A stretch of 64,000 bases of DNA from Nostoc sp. CENA543 (lineage in GTDB: Bacteria > Cyanobacteriota > Cyanobacteriia > Cyanobacteriales > Nostocaceae): positions 806,001-870,000 of the forward strand of contig NZ_CP023278.1 of assembly GCF_002896875.1 (NCBI RefSeq), written 5' to 3'. The notes under the pieces were generated by a model. That model made no database searches, was not told where the DNA came from, and saw only the letters and a list, made by a program, of their open reading frames with translations. Shown here in pieces: positions 26,707 to 35,407 of this stretch. The number at the start of each line of letters is the position of its first letter. Position 1 is the stretch's first letter. A program made the translations under genes and the position numbers.

Positions 26707-27345
26707 ATGAAGCCTACTAAAAATAAATTATCAAATCAACATCAAGTTATAAAAAACTATCAAGATAAATCCACAGAAGAATTAACTAGCGGACAACATC
26801 TAGCTGATAAATTAGCTAGTCATGTAGGTTCTTGGAAATTTCTCATTTGTCAAAGTGCAGTTTTAGCGGGATGGGTAGGAATGAACTTAACACCAGGAAT
26901 TCCCCACTGGGATGAATCACCATTTATTATGCTCAACTTAGTATTTTCATTTGCTTCTGCTTATACAGCACCCATTGTATTAATGAGTCAAAATCGCCAA
27001 TCTGATACAGACCGCAGAAATGCTGAAATTGACCATCAAGTTAACCTCAAAGCTAGCCAAAATATCGAATTACTGCACCAAAAATTAGATGAATTACACT
27101 CTCAAAAGCTCAATGAATTAACTCAAATCATCAAAGAACAGCAACAAGTAATTAATGAATTGAGGGTAACTTTTATTCCTGCTGCTAAAGATAGCCAGGA
27201 AATGAAGGTTAGTCTATTACCTGGCTTACATTTGCAAACTAATAACAAATTTACTCAAAAAGGCACTAATAATAAACCTTTTATGATTGACCAAACAGTT
27301 GGCAACAATCCTAAATTTGTAGAAAAACTAAATCGTAACCAATAA
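26707..27345 (+). CDS. DUF1003 membrane protein
   Basis: 212 residues. The DUF1003 core covers about 30-130: LADKLASHVGSWKFLI, a first membrane helix (ICQSAVLAGWVGMNL), FIMLNLVFSFASAYTAPIVL as the second, then the family motif QNRQSDTDRRNAEIDHQVN. A coiled coil follows (about 120-160) and a low-complexity tail. A GGTGCAG-like site precedes the ATG. DUF1003 proteins are inner-membrane proteins of unknown role. It stands alone before the CadD-type gene. Confidence 0.88.
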   Translation: MKPTKNKLSNQHQVIKNYQDKSTEELTSGQHLADKLASHVGSWKFLICQSAVLAGWVGMNLTPGIPHWDESPFIMLNLVFSFASAYTAPIVLMSQNRQSDTDRRNAEIDHQVNLKASQNIELLHQKLDELHSQKLNELTQIIKEQQQVINELRVTFIPAAKDSQEMKVSLLPGLHLQTNNKFTQKGTNNKPFMIDQTVGNNPKFVEKLNRNQ

Positions 27346-27605
27346 CTCAGATATACATTGCTGTTGTGATTCCCTCTACTAACAATAGCCAAGCTGGTGA
27401 ACACATCAACAGATGAAAAAAATTAGACTCCAAAAAAGTTATTACTCTGTCCCTAATCCCTTCATTCTCAGCAGCTACAACCTTCCTATTGAACAGGAAA
27501 TGCTACCTCTCCACGCTTCATTTAGTAGCAATTTCCCCAGGATTTGCAGACATAGACTTGCACTACTTGAAATAATTCCAACTAAAAAACTAAGAAGAAC
27601 TAGAA

Positions 27606-28310
27606 ATGAACGAATTTATTACTAATTTTTCCACAGGCATCACAGCTTTCACCGCTACCAATCTCGATGATTTAGTCATTCTCACACTATTATTCTCACA
27701 GGTGAATAAAACTTTCCATCGTCGACATATTGTCATCGGTCAGTATTTGGGTTTCTCTACCTTAGTTATTGCTAGTTTAGTCGGTTTTTTGGGGGGTTTA
27801 ATATTACCATCACAATGGATGGGACTTTTGGGTTTAGTGCCAATCATCATTGGCTTAAATCGTTGGCTGAATGCAGATAGCGATGACTCTGGGGAAACGG
27901 AGTCAGAAATAGAATTATCTCATAGTTCTAGTATCGCGAGTTTTTTATCTCCTCAAGCTTATAGTGTAGCGGCTATTACTATTGCTAACGGTAGTGATAA
28001 TGTTGGCATTTATATGCCATTATTTGCCCATAGTTCTGTGACAGATTTACTAGTAATAATTAGCGTGTTTCTATGTTTAGTAGGTGTGTGGTGTTATCTG
28101 ACTTATAAACTAACTTGTCAGAGTGCGATCGCTAATTTACTGACACGCTATGGTAATCATTTAGTTCCCTTTGTTCTCATAGGTTTGGGTGTATTTATTA
28201 TCTTAGATAGTGCTTCTCTCACTCCCATTGGTTTGACAGTTACTTGTATATGTCTCATAGGATTAATCAAAGTAATTCAAACTTCTAAATTCAAAACGCA
28301 AAGTTTGTAA
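27606..28310 (+). CDS. CadD family cadmium resistance transporter-like protein
   Basis: 234 residues with about six membrane helices. It starts MNEFITNFSTGITAFTATNL and DDLVILTLLFSQ, the conserved CadD/LysE-superfamily opening, and repeats the theme in ITIANGSDNVGIYMPLF. A charged loop (NADSDDSGETESEIELSHS) lies between. CadD proteins are linked to cadmium efflux or binding, but cyanobacterial members may move other ions. Two small exported proteins follow closely (12-base gap to the first), suggesting an operon for export or envelope stress. Confidence 0.8.
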   Translation: MNEFITNFSTGITAFTATNLDDLVILTLLFSQVNKTFHRRHIVIGQYLGFSTLVIASLVGFLGGLILPSQWMGLLGLVPIIIGLNRWLNADSDDSGETESEIELSHSSSIASFLSPQAYSVAAITIANGSDNVGIYMPLFAHSSVTDLLVIISVFLCLVGVWCYLTYKLTCQSAIANLLTRYGNHLVPFVLIGLGVFIILDSASLTPIGLTVTCICLIGLIKVIQTSKFKTQSL

Positions 28311-28321
28311 CTGTTAACAGT

Positions 28322-28627
28322 ATGAAATTTATTTCTCTTTCTGTAATTTTTGTAGTGCTGGGAATCAATTTCTTAATTTCCGTTCCCGCTTTGGCAGACA
28401 CAAATATGTCTGTAGCTAATAACTTTGAAATTGGACAAAAAGTTATATGGCTTTATAAAAATCGTCCTGATGCTGCTGATGTCCAGAAAATTCCGGCTGA
28501 AGTAGTTAAATTAAGCCCTAAAAAAGTGCAAATTAAAGTCCGCAAAAACAATGAATTTATTAATCGTTGGGTAAGTCCCCAAAAGCTAGAAGTTTTCCCC
28601 AGAATTCAAGACTCACCATCACTATAA
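28322..28627 (+). CDS. Small exported protein of unknown function
   Basis: 101 residues with a signal peptide (MKFISLSVIFVVLGINFLI, cleavage after ALA). The mature part is a small beta-rich domain (FEIGQKVIWLYKNRP, AEVVKLSPKKVQIKV, NRWVSPQKLEVF) that resembles SH3/KOW-like barrels, an impression only. It starts 12 bases after the CadD-type stop and is probably cotranscribed. Family not recognised. Confidence 0.7.
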   Translation: MKFISLSVIFVVLGINFLISVPALADTNMSVANNFEIGQKVIWLYKNRPDAADVQKIPAEVVKLSPKKVQIKVRKNNEFINRWVSPQKLEVFPRIQDSPSL

Positions 28628-28671
28628 ATTTAGATAACAGCTAATAACTGCTTAATTCCAGGAGAAAGAAT

Positions 28672-29295
28672 ATGCCATTCATCAAAATTATACTTGTAGC
28701 CATAGCGTTAATTGTTAACTTTACAATTTCTCAACCTGCTTGGGCTAGCAAAGATTTTACTAAAGGGGTTGATTACACGGAAATCACTCAAGAAATCAAT
28801 CAACTTTTGAACGTCCAAAATACTCCAGAACAAGCTGGTTATACATCTGAGCAATTACAAGCGAGATTAACACAATTGCAAGCTCAAAAATCTATCATGG
28901 AAACTGCGAAAAAACGAGCGCAATGTCTGAATGAAACTGGTAAAACTCTAGGCGTTTATGCCAATAAAGGAAAAAAATCTCCAACGCAACTTTACTATTT
29001 AGCCGCAGGTCAAATTACAGATGACGATTGGGATTGTGATGGTATATACTTACCCGCAGGTTCTCAAGTGGTTTTAAATCCGAATGCTCCAGTTGAAGAA
29101 CTAACTGAACCAATTGCTGTTAAGTTTGTAGATGGTACACAATCAATCGCTAAGACTAATCCCACTACAGGCGCAATTGAATTGAATGTTGCACCCGCGA
29201 AAATCTTCAAAACTGGTGAAACTAATTGGTCGCTACCTACCTTATCTCAGGCAGAAATTGATACACAAGTTCCTAGTAAACAACTAATTGACTGA
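28672..29295 (+). CDS. Exported protein of unknown function
   Basis: 207 residues with a signal peptide (MPFIKIILVAIALIVNFTI, cleavage after AWA). A helical segment (SEQLQARLTQLQAQKSIM) is followed by a domain with two Cys (RAQCLNETGKTLGVY, DDDWDCDGIYLPAG) that may form a disulfide, then a Pro/Thr-rich end. It has an AGGAGA ribosome site and lies third after the CadD-type gene. A strong terminator follows. Family not recognised. Confidence 0.7.
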   Translation: MPFIKIILVAIALIVNFTISQPAWASKDFTKGVDYTEITQEINQLLNVQNTPEQAGYTSEQLQARLTQLQAQKSIMETAKKRAQCLNETGKTLGVYANKGKKSPTQLYYLAAGQITDDDWDCDGIYLPAGSQVVLNPNAPVEELTEPIAVKFVDGTQSIAKTNPTTGAIELNVAPAKIFKTGETNWSLPTLSQAEIDTQVPSKQLID

Positions 29296-29344
29296 ACTTG
29301 CATCTAGCGATCGCACAACCTCTTACTGTACCAAATCATACCTC

Positions 29345-29371
29345 ACCCTTCTGAATTCAGGAGGGTTTTTT
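29345..29371 (+). terminator. Rho-independent terminator after the CadD group
   Basis: ACCCT and AGGGT enclose the inner palindrome CTGAATTCAG, followed by six T. It lies about 50 bases after the last stop codon. The rest of the 375-base gap to 29670 holds palindrome copy 3 and AT-rich sequence. Confidence 0.75.
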
Positions 29372-29529
29372 GCTCACTTACTGACATCTAATTTTTCATG
29401 TAATTTATACAAAGCTGAATTAAACGATTTTCCTCATCAATTCAGGATATAGCAATCCGAAATAATTAATGAGAAAATACTGAAGAATATATAGCAGTCC
29501 TATCTGATTTGTGAGAACTCGCGGTGTCC

Positions 29530-29562
29530 AGATCCCCGACTTCTCAAAGAATTCGGGGATCT
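29530..29562. repeat. Palindrome (copy 3)
   Basis: AGATCCCCGACTTCT and AGAATTCGGGGATCT pair with one mismatch around a 3-base loop. It shares the GATCCCCGACTT core with copy 1 at 19869 and differs by one base from copy 2. Confidence 0.8.
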
Positions 29563-29670
29563 TGTGTCTAACGAATGATTTAAGACTGCTATAGTTCGTA
29601 ATAGGTTGCACCTTGCTACACTAACAGAATTTGTGTGTAGACAATGAAAACTTCTGATTCCGAACTCAGG

Positions 29671-32220
29671 TTAAATCCAATTACCAACTAACACATAGGC
29701 AGCCCAATAACTAGGGCGACTATAATTAGGATAATTTGTTAATAGTTTGACTTGAGCGCGACGTAAAGCTTCAGCTTTAGTGACTTTACTATTGATTAAC
29801 TCACTATAGAATTCACCAATTAAGATAGCAGTAGATTGATCATTAATGTGCCATAGGGAAGCGAGCGTGCTATGTGCGCCTGCTTTAACTGCTGCGCCAG
29901 CTAATCCTAATGTAGCACGATTGTCACCTGTGGCAGTTTGACAAGCACTCAGAACTAATAATTCTAGAATTTGCGTATTAGTTTCACTTTGAGAACGCAG
30001 TAAGTTATCGAATTGTAAAACATTAATAGAACCATCACTGGCTAAAATGAAAGTATTTTCTGGACGGGAACTAAATTGGCCGTGAGTTGCTAAATGTAAG
30101 ACATTAAAAGGAACAGTATTAACGTTTTTTTCGAGAGTGGTACTGGTAAATTCTTGATCTAGTAATTTTTTGGTAGATGCTCCTGTTCGAGCTATCAGGT
30201 CAAATTCTAACCTGATTCCTGGTAAGGGTGGAAATGTGGGAAATTGTGGTGGTGGTTGTACTAAACCAGCCGCCAGTATACTTACAGGTTTTTGCGCTAA
30301 GGGTTTGTTTGCTAATAGCTGAAGCCCTAAACTTAAAGCCACAGCATATTTTTCCACTAAATATTTTTCACCGTCGTATAAAGCAGCTAGGGGTATATTT
30401 CGGAATGCTCCATCTAATACGAATACTAGAGTATTAACTTGACTGGTGGCTAAATTAGAGGCAATGGGTTGAATTAACCAGTTATAGACTTCGTGTGATA
30501 GGGTTTGGACTTCCTCTGTTCTATCTGGTTCTAAAATATATTCTTGTAGTTGTGCTAAAGTCTCCTCAATTTCTACCTGGGATTTGTTAATTGTAAAATG
30601 GCGTAGTGGTTGCTGAGGAATTTTGACAATTACTTGCAATCTTTTTGGTAGAATAATGGGATAAAGTATGGCAGTATTGGGATTTTCTTGATCTACTATT
30701 TGATCTAAAATTACCTTCTGCCCTTGTAAACAGGCTTCGCGTAAAAAGTTATCTAGTTCTGCTAACTGTAACGCCTCAATGCGGTTTCTGGCTTTCTCTA
30801 ATGTGGGAATATCAGGTTTTTCTCCAGAATTTTCTAGTAGTAAAGCCACCGACTCACGATAAACTGGCTCAACATTGTCGCGGAAATTAAACTGAATATC
30901 TTGATTGAGTGTGACTAAATCAGTACGCAATGAATTTAATGTTTCTATAGTTGCATCATAAGCTGCGATCGCTCCTGTAAAATTACCTTGGGCTTTGAAT
31001 AATCTACCTAATTGCCATTGCCATAAATATGTAATTTCTGAGGCGTTACTAGTTTGTGCCAATATCAAAGCCTGTTGTGTCAAGTTAATAGCTTCAGAAA
31101 TTTGTTGTGTTTTTTCATACAGGTTCCCAAGATTACCTAAAGCATAGGCTTCAGCGCGGATATCTTCTATACTCCGGGCTTGTTGTACAACTTTAGCCAG
31201 AAGTTGAGCAATTTGGGATGTGGGAGTATTTAAACTAACTAAACTGTGCGCCAAGTTAATACGGGCATAAATTGAAGGGCGTGACGGTGGCAGTTGTGAG
31301 AGTAAAGATTGAATTTCAGGAATTAAATCTTGTGCGGCTGCCAGTTGTTTATCTGCAATTAATAAATTAAGATGATTCAGTCTGGCTTTAACTTTTGTTA
31401 GGGGCAAAGGTGAGATATTAAATGCTTGTTGATAAAATGCGATCGCCTGATTATTTTTTTGTTGTATACGAGCATTATTACCTAAACTGAGGAGAGTTAA
31501 AGCAATATTCTCTGGAGATTTCAGCCGTTGATAAATTGCTAAACTTGCTTCTAAAGCCAAACGAGATTTTTCTAATTCTCCCACATTTTCCAAGGTATCA
31601 CCCAAAGACAGTAAAACGCCTGCCTTTGCTAAAGAATCATCTTGAGATTTGAGAGTTTGGTTTACCTGTTCTAATTGCTTAATAGCTTGCTGATTAAAAC
31701 CTTGATGGCGTAATGCTTGGGCTTGATAAAGTCGTGCTAAGGCAATACCATTTTTATCGCCTAGCTGAGTGTAAATATCTGCTGTTTTTTGCCAAGTTGT
31801 GAGAGCTAATTCTGACTTACCTGTGAGGAGATGTAAGCGTCCTTGAATATCTAGAGTTTGTGCGAAAACTGCTAAATTCTGACTGTTATTCTTCTGTAAA
31901 TTCAAGCTTTTATTAATAGCTAATTGTGCTTGTTCCCAATTACCAAGTTGTTGATAAGCCAATGATAAATTACTCAAAGCCACAGCTTGTTTTAAAATAT
32001 CTCCCTGCTGTTCATAGACTTTAACTGCTTGCTGTAAGATTTGCACAGCCTCAGCAAATCTCCCACTTTCATATAAGTGTTGACTTTCAATAATATTTGA
32101 TTGTGAATCTTGATTGATGATTGTCTTTTGGGGAATATTGGCGAAAGCTGGAGTTACTAAAACACATATTAATATAGTGCTTAATACCAGCAACCAAAAA
32201 TTAAAAAATTTCTTCTTCAT
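29671..32220 (-). CDS. Exported TPR-CHAT caspase-like protein
   Basis: 849 residues from MKKKFFNFWLLVLSTILICV, a signal peptide (the ATG three codons upstream is less likely). Residues 45-430 are TPR repeats (ALSNLSLAYQQLGNWEQAQ, AEAYALGNLGNLYEKTQQ). The C-terminal 350 residues are a CHAT domain with the catalytic His in LHLATHGQFSSRPE and the Cys in LVLSACQTATGDN, so it is a potential caspase-like protease. The family is abundant in filamentous cyanobacteria; substrates are rarely known. It is third in line after a sigma factor and a DUF1822 gene on the same strand, which suggests a shared pathway. Confidence 0.9.
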   Translation of the reverse strand: MKKKFFNFWLLVLSTILICVLVTPAFANIPQKTIINQDSQSNIIESQHLYESGRFAEAVQILQQAVKVYEQQGDILKQAVALSNLSLAYQQLGNWEQAQLAINKSLNLQKNNSQNLAVFAQTLDIQGRLHLLTGKSELALTTWQKTADIYTQLGDKNGIALARLYQAQALRHQGFNQQAIKQLEQVNQTLKSQDDSLAKAGVLLSLGDTLENVGELEKSRLALEASLAIYQRLKSPENIALTLLSLGNNARIQQKNNQAIAFYQQAFNISPLPLTKVKARLNHLNLLIADKQLAAAQDLIPEIQSLLSQLPPSRPSIYARINLAHSLVSLNTPTSQIAQLLAKVVQQARSIEDIRAEAYALGNLGNLYEKTQQISEAINLTQQALILAQTSNASEITYLWQWQLGRLFKAQGNFTGAIAAYDATIETLNSLRTDLVTLNQDIQFNFRDNVEPVYRESVALLLENSGEKPDIPTLEKARNRIEALQLAELDNFLREACLQGQKVILDQIVDQENPNTAILYPIILPKRLQVIVKIPQQPLRHFTINKSQVEIEETLAQLQEYILEPDRTEEVQTLSHEVYNWLIQPIASNLATSQVNTLVFVLDGAFRNIPLAALYDGEKYLVEKYAVALSLGLQLLANKPLAQKPVSILAAGLVQPPPQFPTFPPLPGIRLEFDLIARTGASTKKLLDQEFTSTTLEKNVNTVPFNVLHLATHGQFSSRPENTFILASDGSINVLQFDNLLRSQSETNTQILELLVLSACQTATGDNRATLGLAGAAVKAGAHSTLASLWHINDQSTAILIGEFYSELINSKVTKAEALRRAQVKLLTNYPNYSRPSYWAAYVLVGNWI

Positions 32221-32330
32221 TACTACCATTTCCTGACAAGTGTTGGTGTAGGGGTATAGGGGTGAGAGTGTGGGGATAGTATTTTCCTGTACTTTACTCT
32301 GTTTCTCAATCCCCAGTCCCCAGTCCCCAC

Positions 32331-33488
32331 CTAAAAACGCAAAATTTCGCGCTCATAGTCTAGCGGTAAAGGCGTAACTTCCCAAACTAAACCTTCACCG
32401 GTTTCTAACATCACTTCTACAGATAATTCTTCTCTAGGAATTGTCGCTGTATCTTCATTGTGAGGAAATGGTTGTAAATCTTCTGTGAGTAGTCTAAGTT
32501 GAAAGCCTACAGGAATGAGATTGTCTGAATTTGTCGGGTGTAATTCAAACCGCCAAATGTTTTCATTGGGATCACCTTGAGAAATAACTCGTAACTCATA
32601 AGTATTACCAGCTACTAATATTTGTCGAGATAAACCTAAAAGAGACACTTGACTTTCTGCGCTCCGCATACCGGAAGATATAGCTAAAAACTGTCGTCGC
32701 TCCCAGCCTAATTGTTGAGCAAAATTTGCTACACCTGCTTGTAACCATTGCCCTACGGATGCTGATTCTACAACTCCTTGACGCAATTCATACAAACGTT
32801 GTCGCCAACCGCCATGAGTGATTAATGCTCCCCAAAGTTGAAAGGGAACTTCTAAGCGAGGAAATTTGATATCTGCGTGACTTAATCTTTGCAGTAAATT
32901 GTCTGCTTGGGTTTGGGGTAAGGGTGGTAGAGGTGCAACTGAGGCGCGCGTGATTTCTTGGGGTGACAATTGGCGAGTTACCCACAGCACATTCAAATCG
33001 GAAATTAGCTGATCAGATTCTAAACTGTAAGTGCGATCGCTCCCATCATAAACCCCCACAGTTTTAACTTGTTGGTGAGTTGTGTAACCAAAAACTCTCA
33101 TCCAGCCTGCATCGGAATTTAACTGCACAGCCAAATAATAATCAGCCGCCCATTCAGGAATATCCACCCATTCTTGAGGTACACGCAATTCATCTCCATC
33201 CATTGCTAAGGTAGGAATTAACACCAAGCGCGAGTTATCAAAATTCACAGCCGTACCGTTAACTACTTCCCAAATACTCGGTAAAGCAGCAGTGTTGGGA
33301 TAAACTCTCGCATGGGGTGTAACTTCCCCTTGCAACCAGTCTAAAAAAGTAGTTAAACAAACTTGATTAACCCAAGCACGCTGACAAGCACCAGGAGTAG
33401 AGTAGTTATGCTCTAGATTAGGTGATGTCTGAACCACTTCTAGAACCAAGTCATTATCAACAGCGAAACCCACAGCATGATCAAACAT
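32331..33488 (-). CDS. DUF1822 family protein
   Basis: 385 residues from the ATG at 33488, 4 bases after the sigma factor stop; an ATG at 33527 would overlap that gene by 35 bases. The order of AWVNQVCLTTFLDWLQGE, ALPSIWEVVNGTAVNFD, RLVLIPTLAMDGDELRVP and WVDIPEWAADYYLAVQ is characteristic of DUF1822, a cyanobacterial family of unknown function that commonly lies next to a sigma-70-like gene. No membrane helix. The C-terminus carries beta strands (LLTEDLQPFPHNEDTATIP). Position suggests a control or partner role for the sigma factor; an anti-sigma function is only a guess. Confidence 0.85.
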   Translation of the reverse strand: MFDHAVGFAVDNDLVLEVVQTSPNLEHNYSTPGACQRAWVNQVCLTTFLDWLQGEVTPHARVYPNTAALPSIWEVVNGTAVNFDNSRLVLIPTLAMDGDELRVPQEWVDIPEWAADYYLAVQLNSDAGWMRVFGYTTHQQVKTVGVYDGSDRTYSLESDQLISDLNVLWVTRQLSPQEITRASVAPLPPLPQTQADNLLQRLSHADIKFPRLEVPFQLWGALITHGGWRQRLYELRQGVVESASVGQWLQAGVANFAQQLGWERRQFLAISSGMRSAESQVSLLGLSRQILVAGNTYELRVISQGDPNENIWRFELHPTNSDNLIPVGFQLRLLTEDLQPFPHNEDTATIPREELSVEVMLETGEGLVWEVTPLPLDYEREILRF

Positions 33489-33492
33489 AATC

Positions 33493-34653
33493 TCAAGAGG
33501 TTCTATAGTAATTAGTAAGCCATTCATCTAGACTTTTGCTGACGGCATCGACTACGACAGATGTCGGCGAAATATGCAAATTATCCTGACTCCACTGGGT
33601 TAGCGTAGTGAGTAATAAGCGTTTAATGCTACTCAGGCGGCGAGAGACTGAATATTGCTTAATTTCTAACTTTTCGGCAATTTGTTGTTGAGTCAAATTT
33701 TGCTGATAATAAGCTTGGAGTAATTGTTGAGCCTGAATATCCAAAGCTGCTAGAGCATCCATTAACGCTTGGTTTAATTGTATTTGTTGTGTTTGTCTAG
33801 TTCTAGCTTCCTCTTGGGCAATAATTTCTGTAATTAATGATGTTGGTAAATCTGCGGGTAATGTATCTAATAAATTACCTGATTCCTGCCCAGAAATGGG
33901 AGCATCTACAGACACAAACTTGGGATAAAGAAACTCTCGTACAGCTTTAGCGCAGGTACTCAACCATTTTTCCAATGTTTCGGGAGTTAATTTACTCAAG
34001 CTTTGTCTATTGTAAAGTTGAGTAATTGCTTCCCATGTCCTAGTATCTGGTTTTCCCAACTGACGGATAGTTTGACTTTCACTGGTGTAGAGTTCCCGAA
34101 AACATTCCCAAGCTAGGACGTAATTATTGATAATTTGACTATTAAAACCAGCATGATTTAAGGAATTTACCAACCGCTTGCGGCTAATTTTATGCAGTAA
34201 AGCCCAGTCAGTGCAGATATCTGCTTCCTTTCCCACACGTAGGGAATCTTTCAGAAAACGCTCAAAAGCAAATTCTGCATAGCTTTTTAAGCTTGTACTA
34301 TATTCAGGATTAAAATTTTTGAGGATTTTATAAATGCAGGAAATCGCTATCTGAAAACAATCAGCAATAGAAAATTGACTCGAAAAATTTAAGGCTATTT
34401 TTCTCGCCACCCAGTAACATACCTCTTGCAAATAAGCGGAAATATGTCCTACCGCTAAAGGACTGGCTTCTATTTGCCAGATTTTGTACCAGTACAGCAC
34501 CCAAAAATGATCAGATGTCTGTTGTGGGTATTGTTGTAAGCAATTTTTTATACTTCGCTGTAGTTTGCTATCTGTCACCCAAACGCTGAACCTATCTGCA
34601 TCAAACTGCACAAAGGTTGAGAAGGTTTCAATAATACCCTGTCGGGGTTGCAT
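33493..34653 (-). CDS. Sigma-70-like factor
   Basis: 386 residues. The C-terminal region 4 shows ALDIQAQQLLQAYYQQNLTQ followed by QQIAEKLEIKQYSVSRRLSS, a helix-turn-helix. The N-terminal part has a region-2-like helical block (FSIADCFQIAISCIYKILKN, YAEFAFERFLKD). The spacing differs from group 1/2 sigma factors and matches the large divergent sigma-70-like proteins that accompany DUF1822 in cyanobacteria. It is the first gene of a minus-strand block (sigma, DUF1822, CHAT). The promoters it recognises cannot be predicted here. Confidence 0.8.
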   Translation of the reverse strand: MQPRQGIIETFSTFVQFDADRFSVWVTDSKLQRSIKNCLQQYPQQTSDHFWVLYWYKIWQIEASPLAVGHISAYLQEVCYWVARKIALNFSSQFSIADCFQIAISCIYKILKNFNPEYSTSLKSYAEFAFERFLKDSLRVGKEADICTDWALLHKISRKRLVNSLNHAGFNSQIINNYVLAWECFRELYTSESQTIRQLGKPDTRTWEAITQLYNRQSLSKLTPETLEKWLSTCAKAVREFLYPKFVSVDAPISGQESGNLLDTLPADLPTSLITEIIAQEEARTRQTQQIQLNQALMDALAALDIQAQQLLQAYYQQNLTQQQIAEKLEIKQYSVSRRLSSIKRLLLTTLTQWSQDNLHISPTSVVVDAVSKSLDEWLTNYYRTS

Positions 34654-34873
34654 AAAATTTTTTGAGTATAGAAAATTTAGACTTTACGAATTTACACTTA
34701 ATTGTAATACAAAGCATTCCAGGCATTTCCTATATTTTTCAAAAAAATATTTTTACTAGGGTGCATAAACACTAAGAGCCATCGTAGAGAGTCACAGGAA
34801 GACAAAAGCACAGGTAAATGCCTCAAGTTAAAAGTCTTTCACTACAAAACATCAAAAATTAGGAGAAAAATAA

Positions 34874-35188
34874 ATGTCTAAACAACAAGTGGTAGAATTT
34901 TTCCAAGCTGCTGCTCAGGATGAAGTATTAACAGAAAAGGTCAAGTTTGCTGCTAGCCCCTCAAACATGATAGCGATCGCTATTGAGTACGGCTATGAGT
35001 TTACTGAAGATGAATTACTGCAATTTGAACTAGAACGCCGACAAACTCAAAGTGGCCTCCAAGAACTATCTGAGCAGCAAATGGAAGCAGTGGCTGGTGG
35101 TGGAATATTTGGTATTTGCTTTTCCACACATTGGACTCATGTAGGTACATTAGACCCAGGTCGCTGTTGTAATTGGAAGCCTCAATAA
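34874..35188 (+). CDS. Nif11-leader lanthipeptide precursor
   Basis: 104 residues. Residues 1-76 are a Nif11-type leader (MSKQQVVEFFQAAAQDEVLT, then AIAIEYGYEFTEDELLQFE and LSEQQMEAVAGG). Cleavage after the double Gly (75-76) leaves a 28-residue core starting GIFGICFSTHWTHVG and ending RCCNWKPQ. The core has Cys82, Cys98, Cys99 and dehydratable Ser84, Thr85, Thr88, Thr92, enough for up to three thioether rings. An AGGAGA site precedes the ATG. The gene sits directly before lanM, with a hairpin between, so LanM modifies it and the peptidase-ABC exporter trims and exports it. Product activity unknown. Confidence 0.9.
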   Translation: MSKQQVVEFFQAAAQDEVLTEKVKFAASPSNMIAIAIEYGYEFTEDELLQFELERRQTQSGLQELSEQQMEAVAGGGIFGICFSTHWTHVGTLDPGRCCNWKPQ

Positions 35189-35287
35189 GCAAGAGATTGA
35201 GGTTTATAGAGGTCTTCCTGGGCTGAAACATTTGCTATGTCGAAGTAATAAATAGCCCTAATTACCTGCTACCAAATATCAAGTTTA

Positions 35288-35336
35288 AGCCAGCCTGCAT
35301 AGAGTTTTCACAGATAAAACTTGCTGGCTGGTTTTT
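35288..35336 (+). terminator. Hairpin between precursor and lanM
   Basis: AGCCAGC at 35288-35294 pairs with GCTGGCT at 35323-35329, with a nested AGTTTT/AAAACT stem and a run of five T after it. Such partial terminators keep precursor mRNA above enzyme mRNA in peptide operons; here that is inferred. Confidence 0.7.
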
Positions 35337-35407
35337 CTTCATCATAGAAATTCCTGATTATACGCACAAATTATTCTCATATCTGTCTTTGAATTTAGGT
35401 TAATAAC

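Noticed and set aside
27413-27625. 70-codon open frame before the CadD-type gene
   Set aside because: It overlaps the CadD start, has no ribosome site of note and no recognisable sequence.
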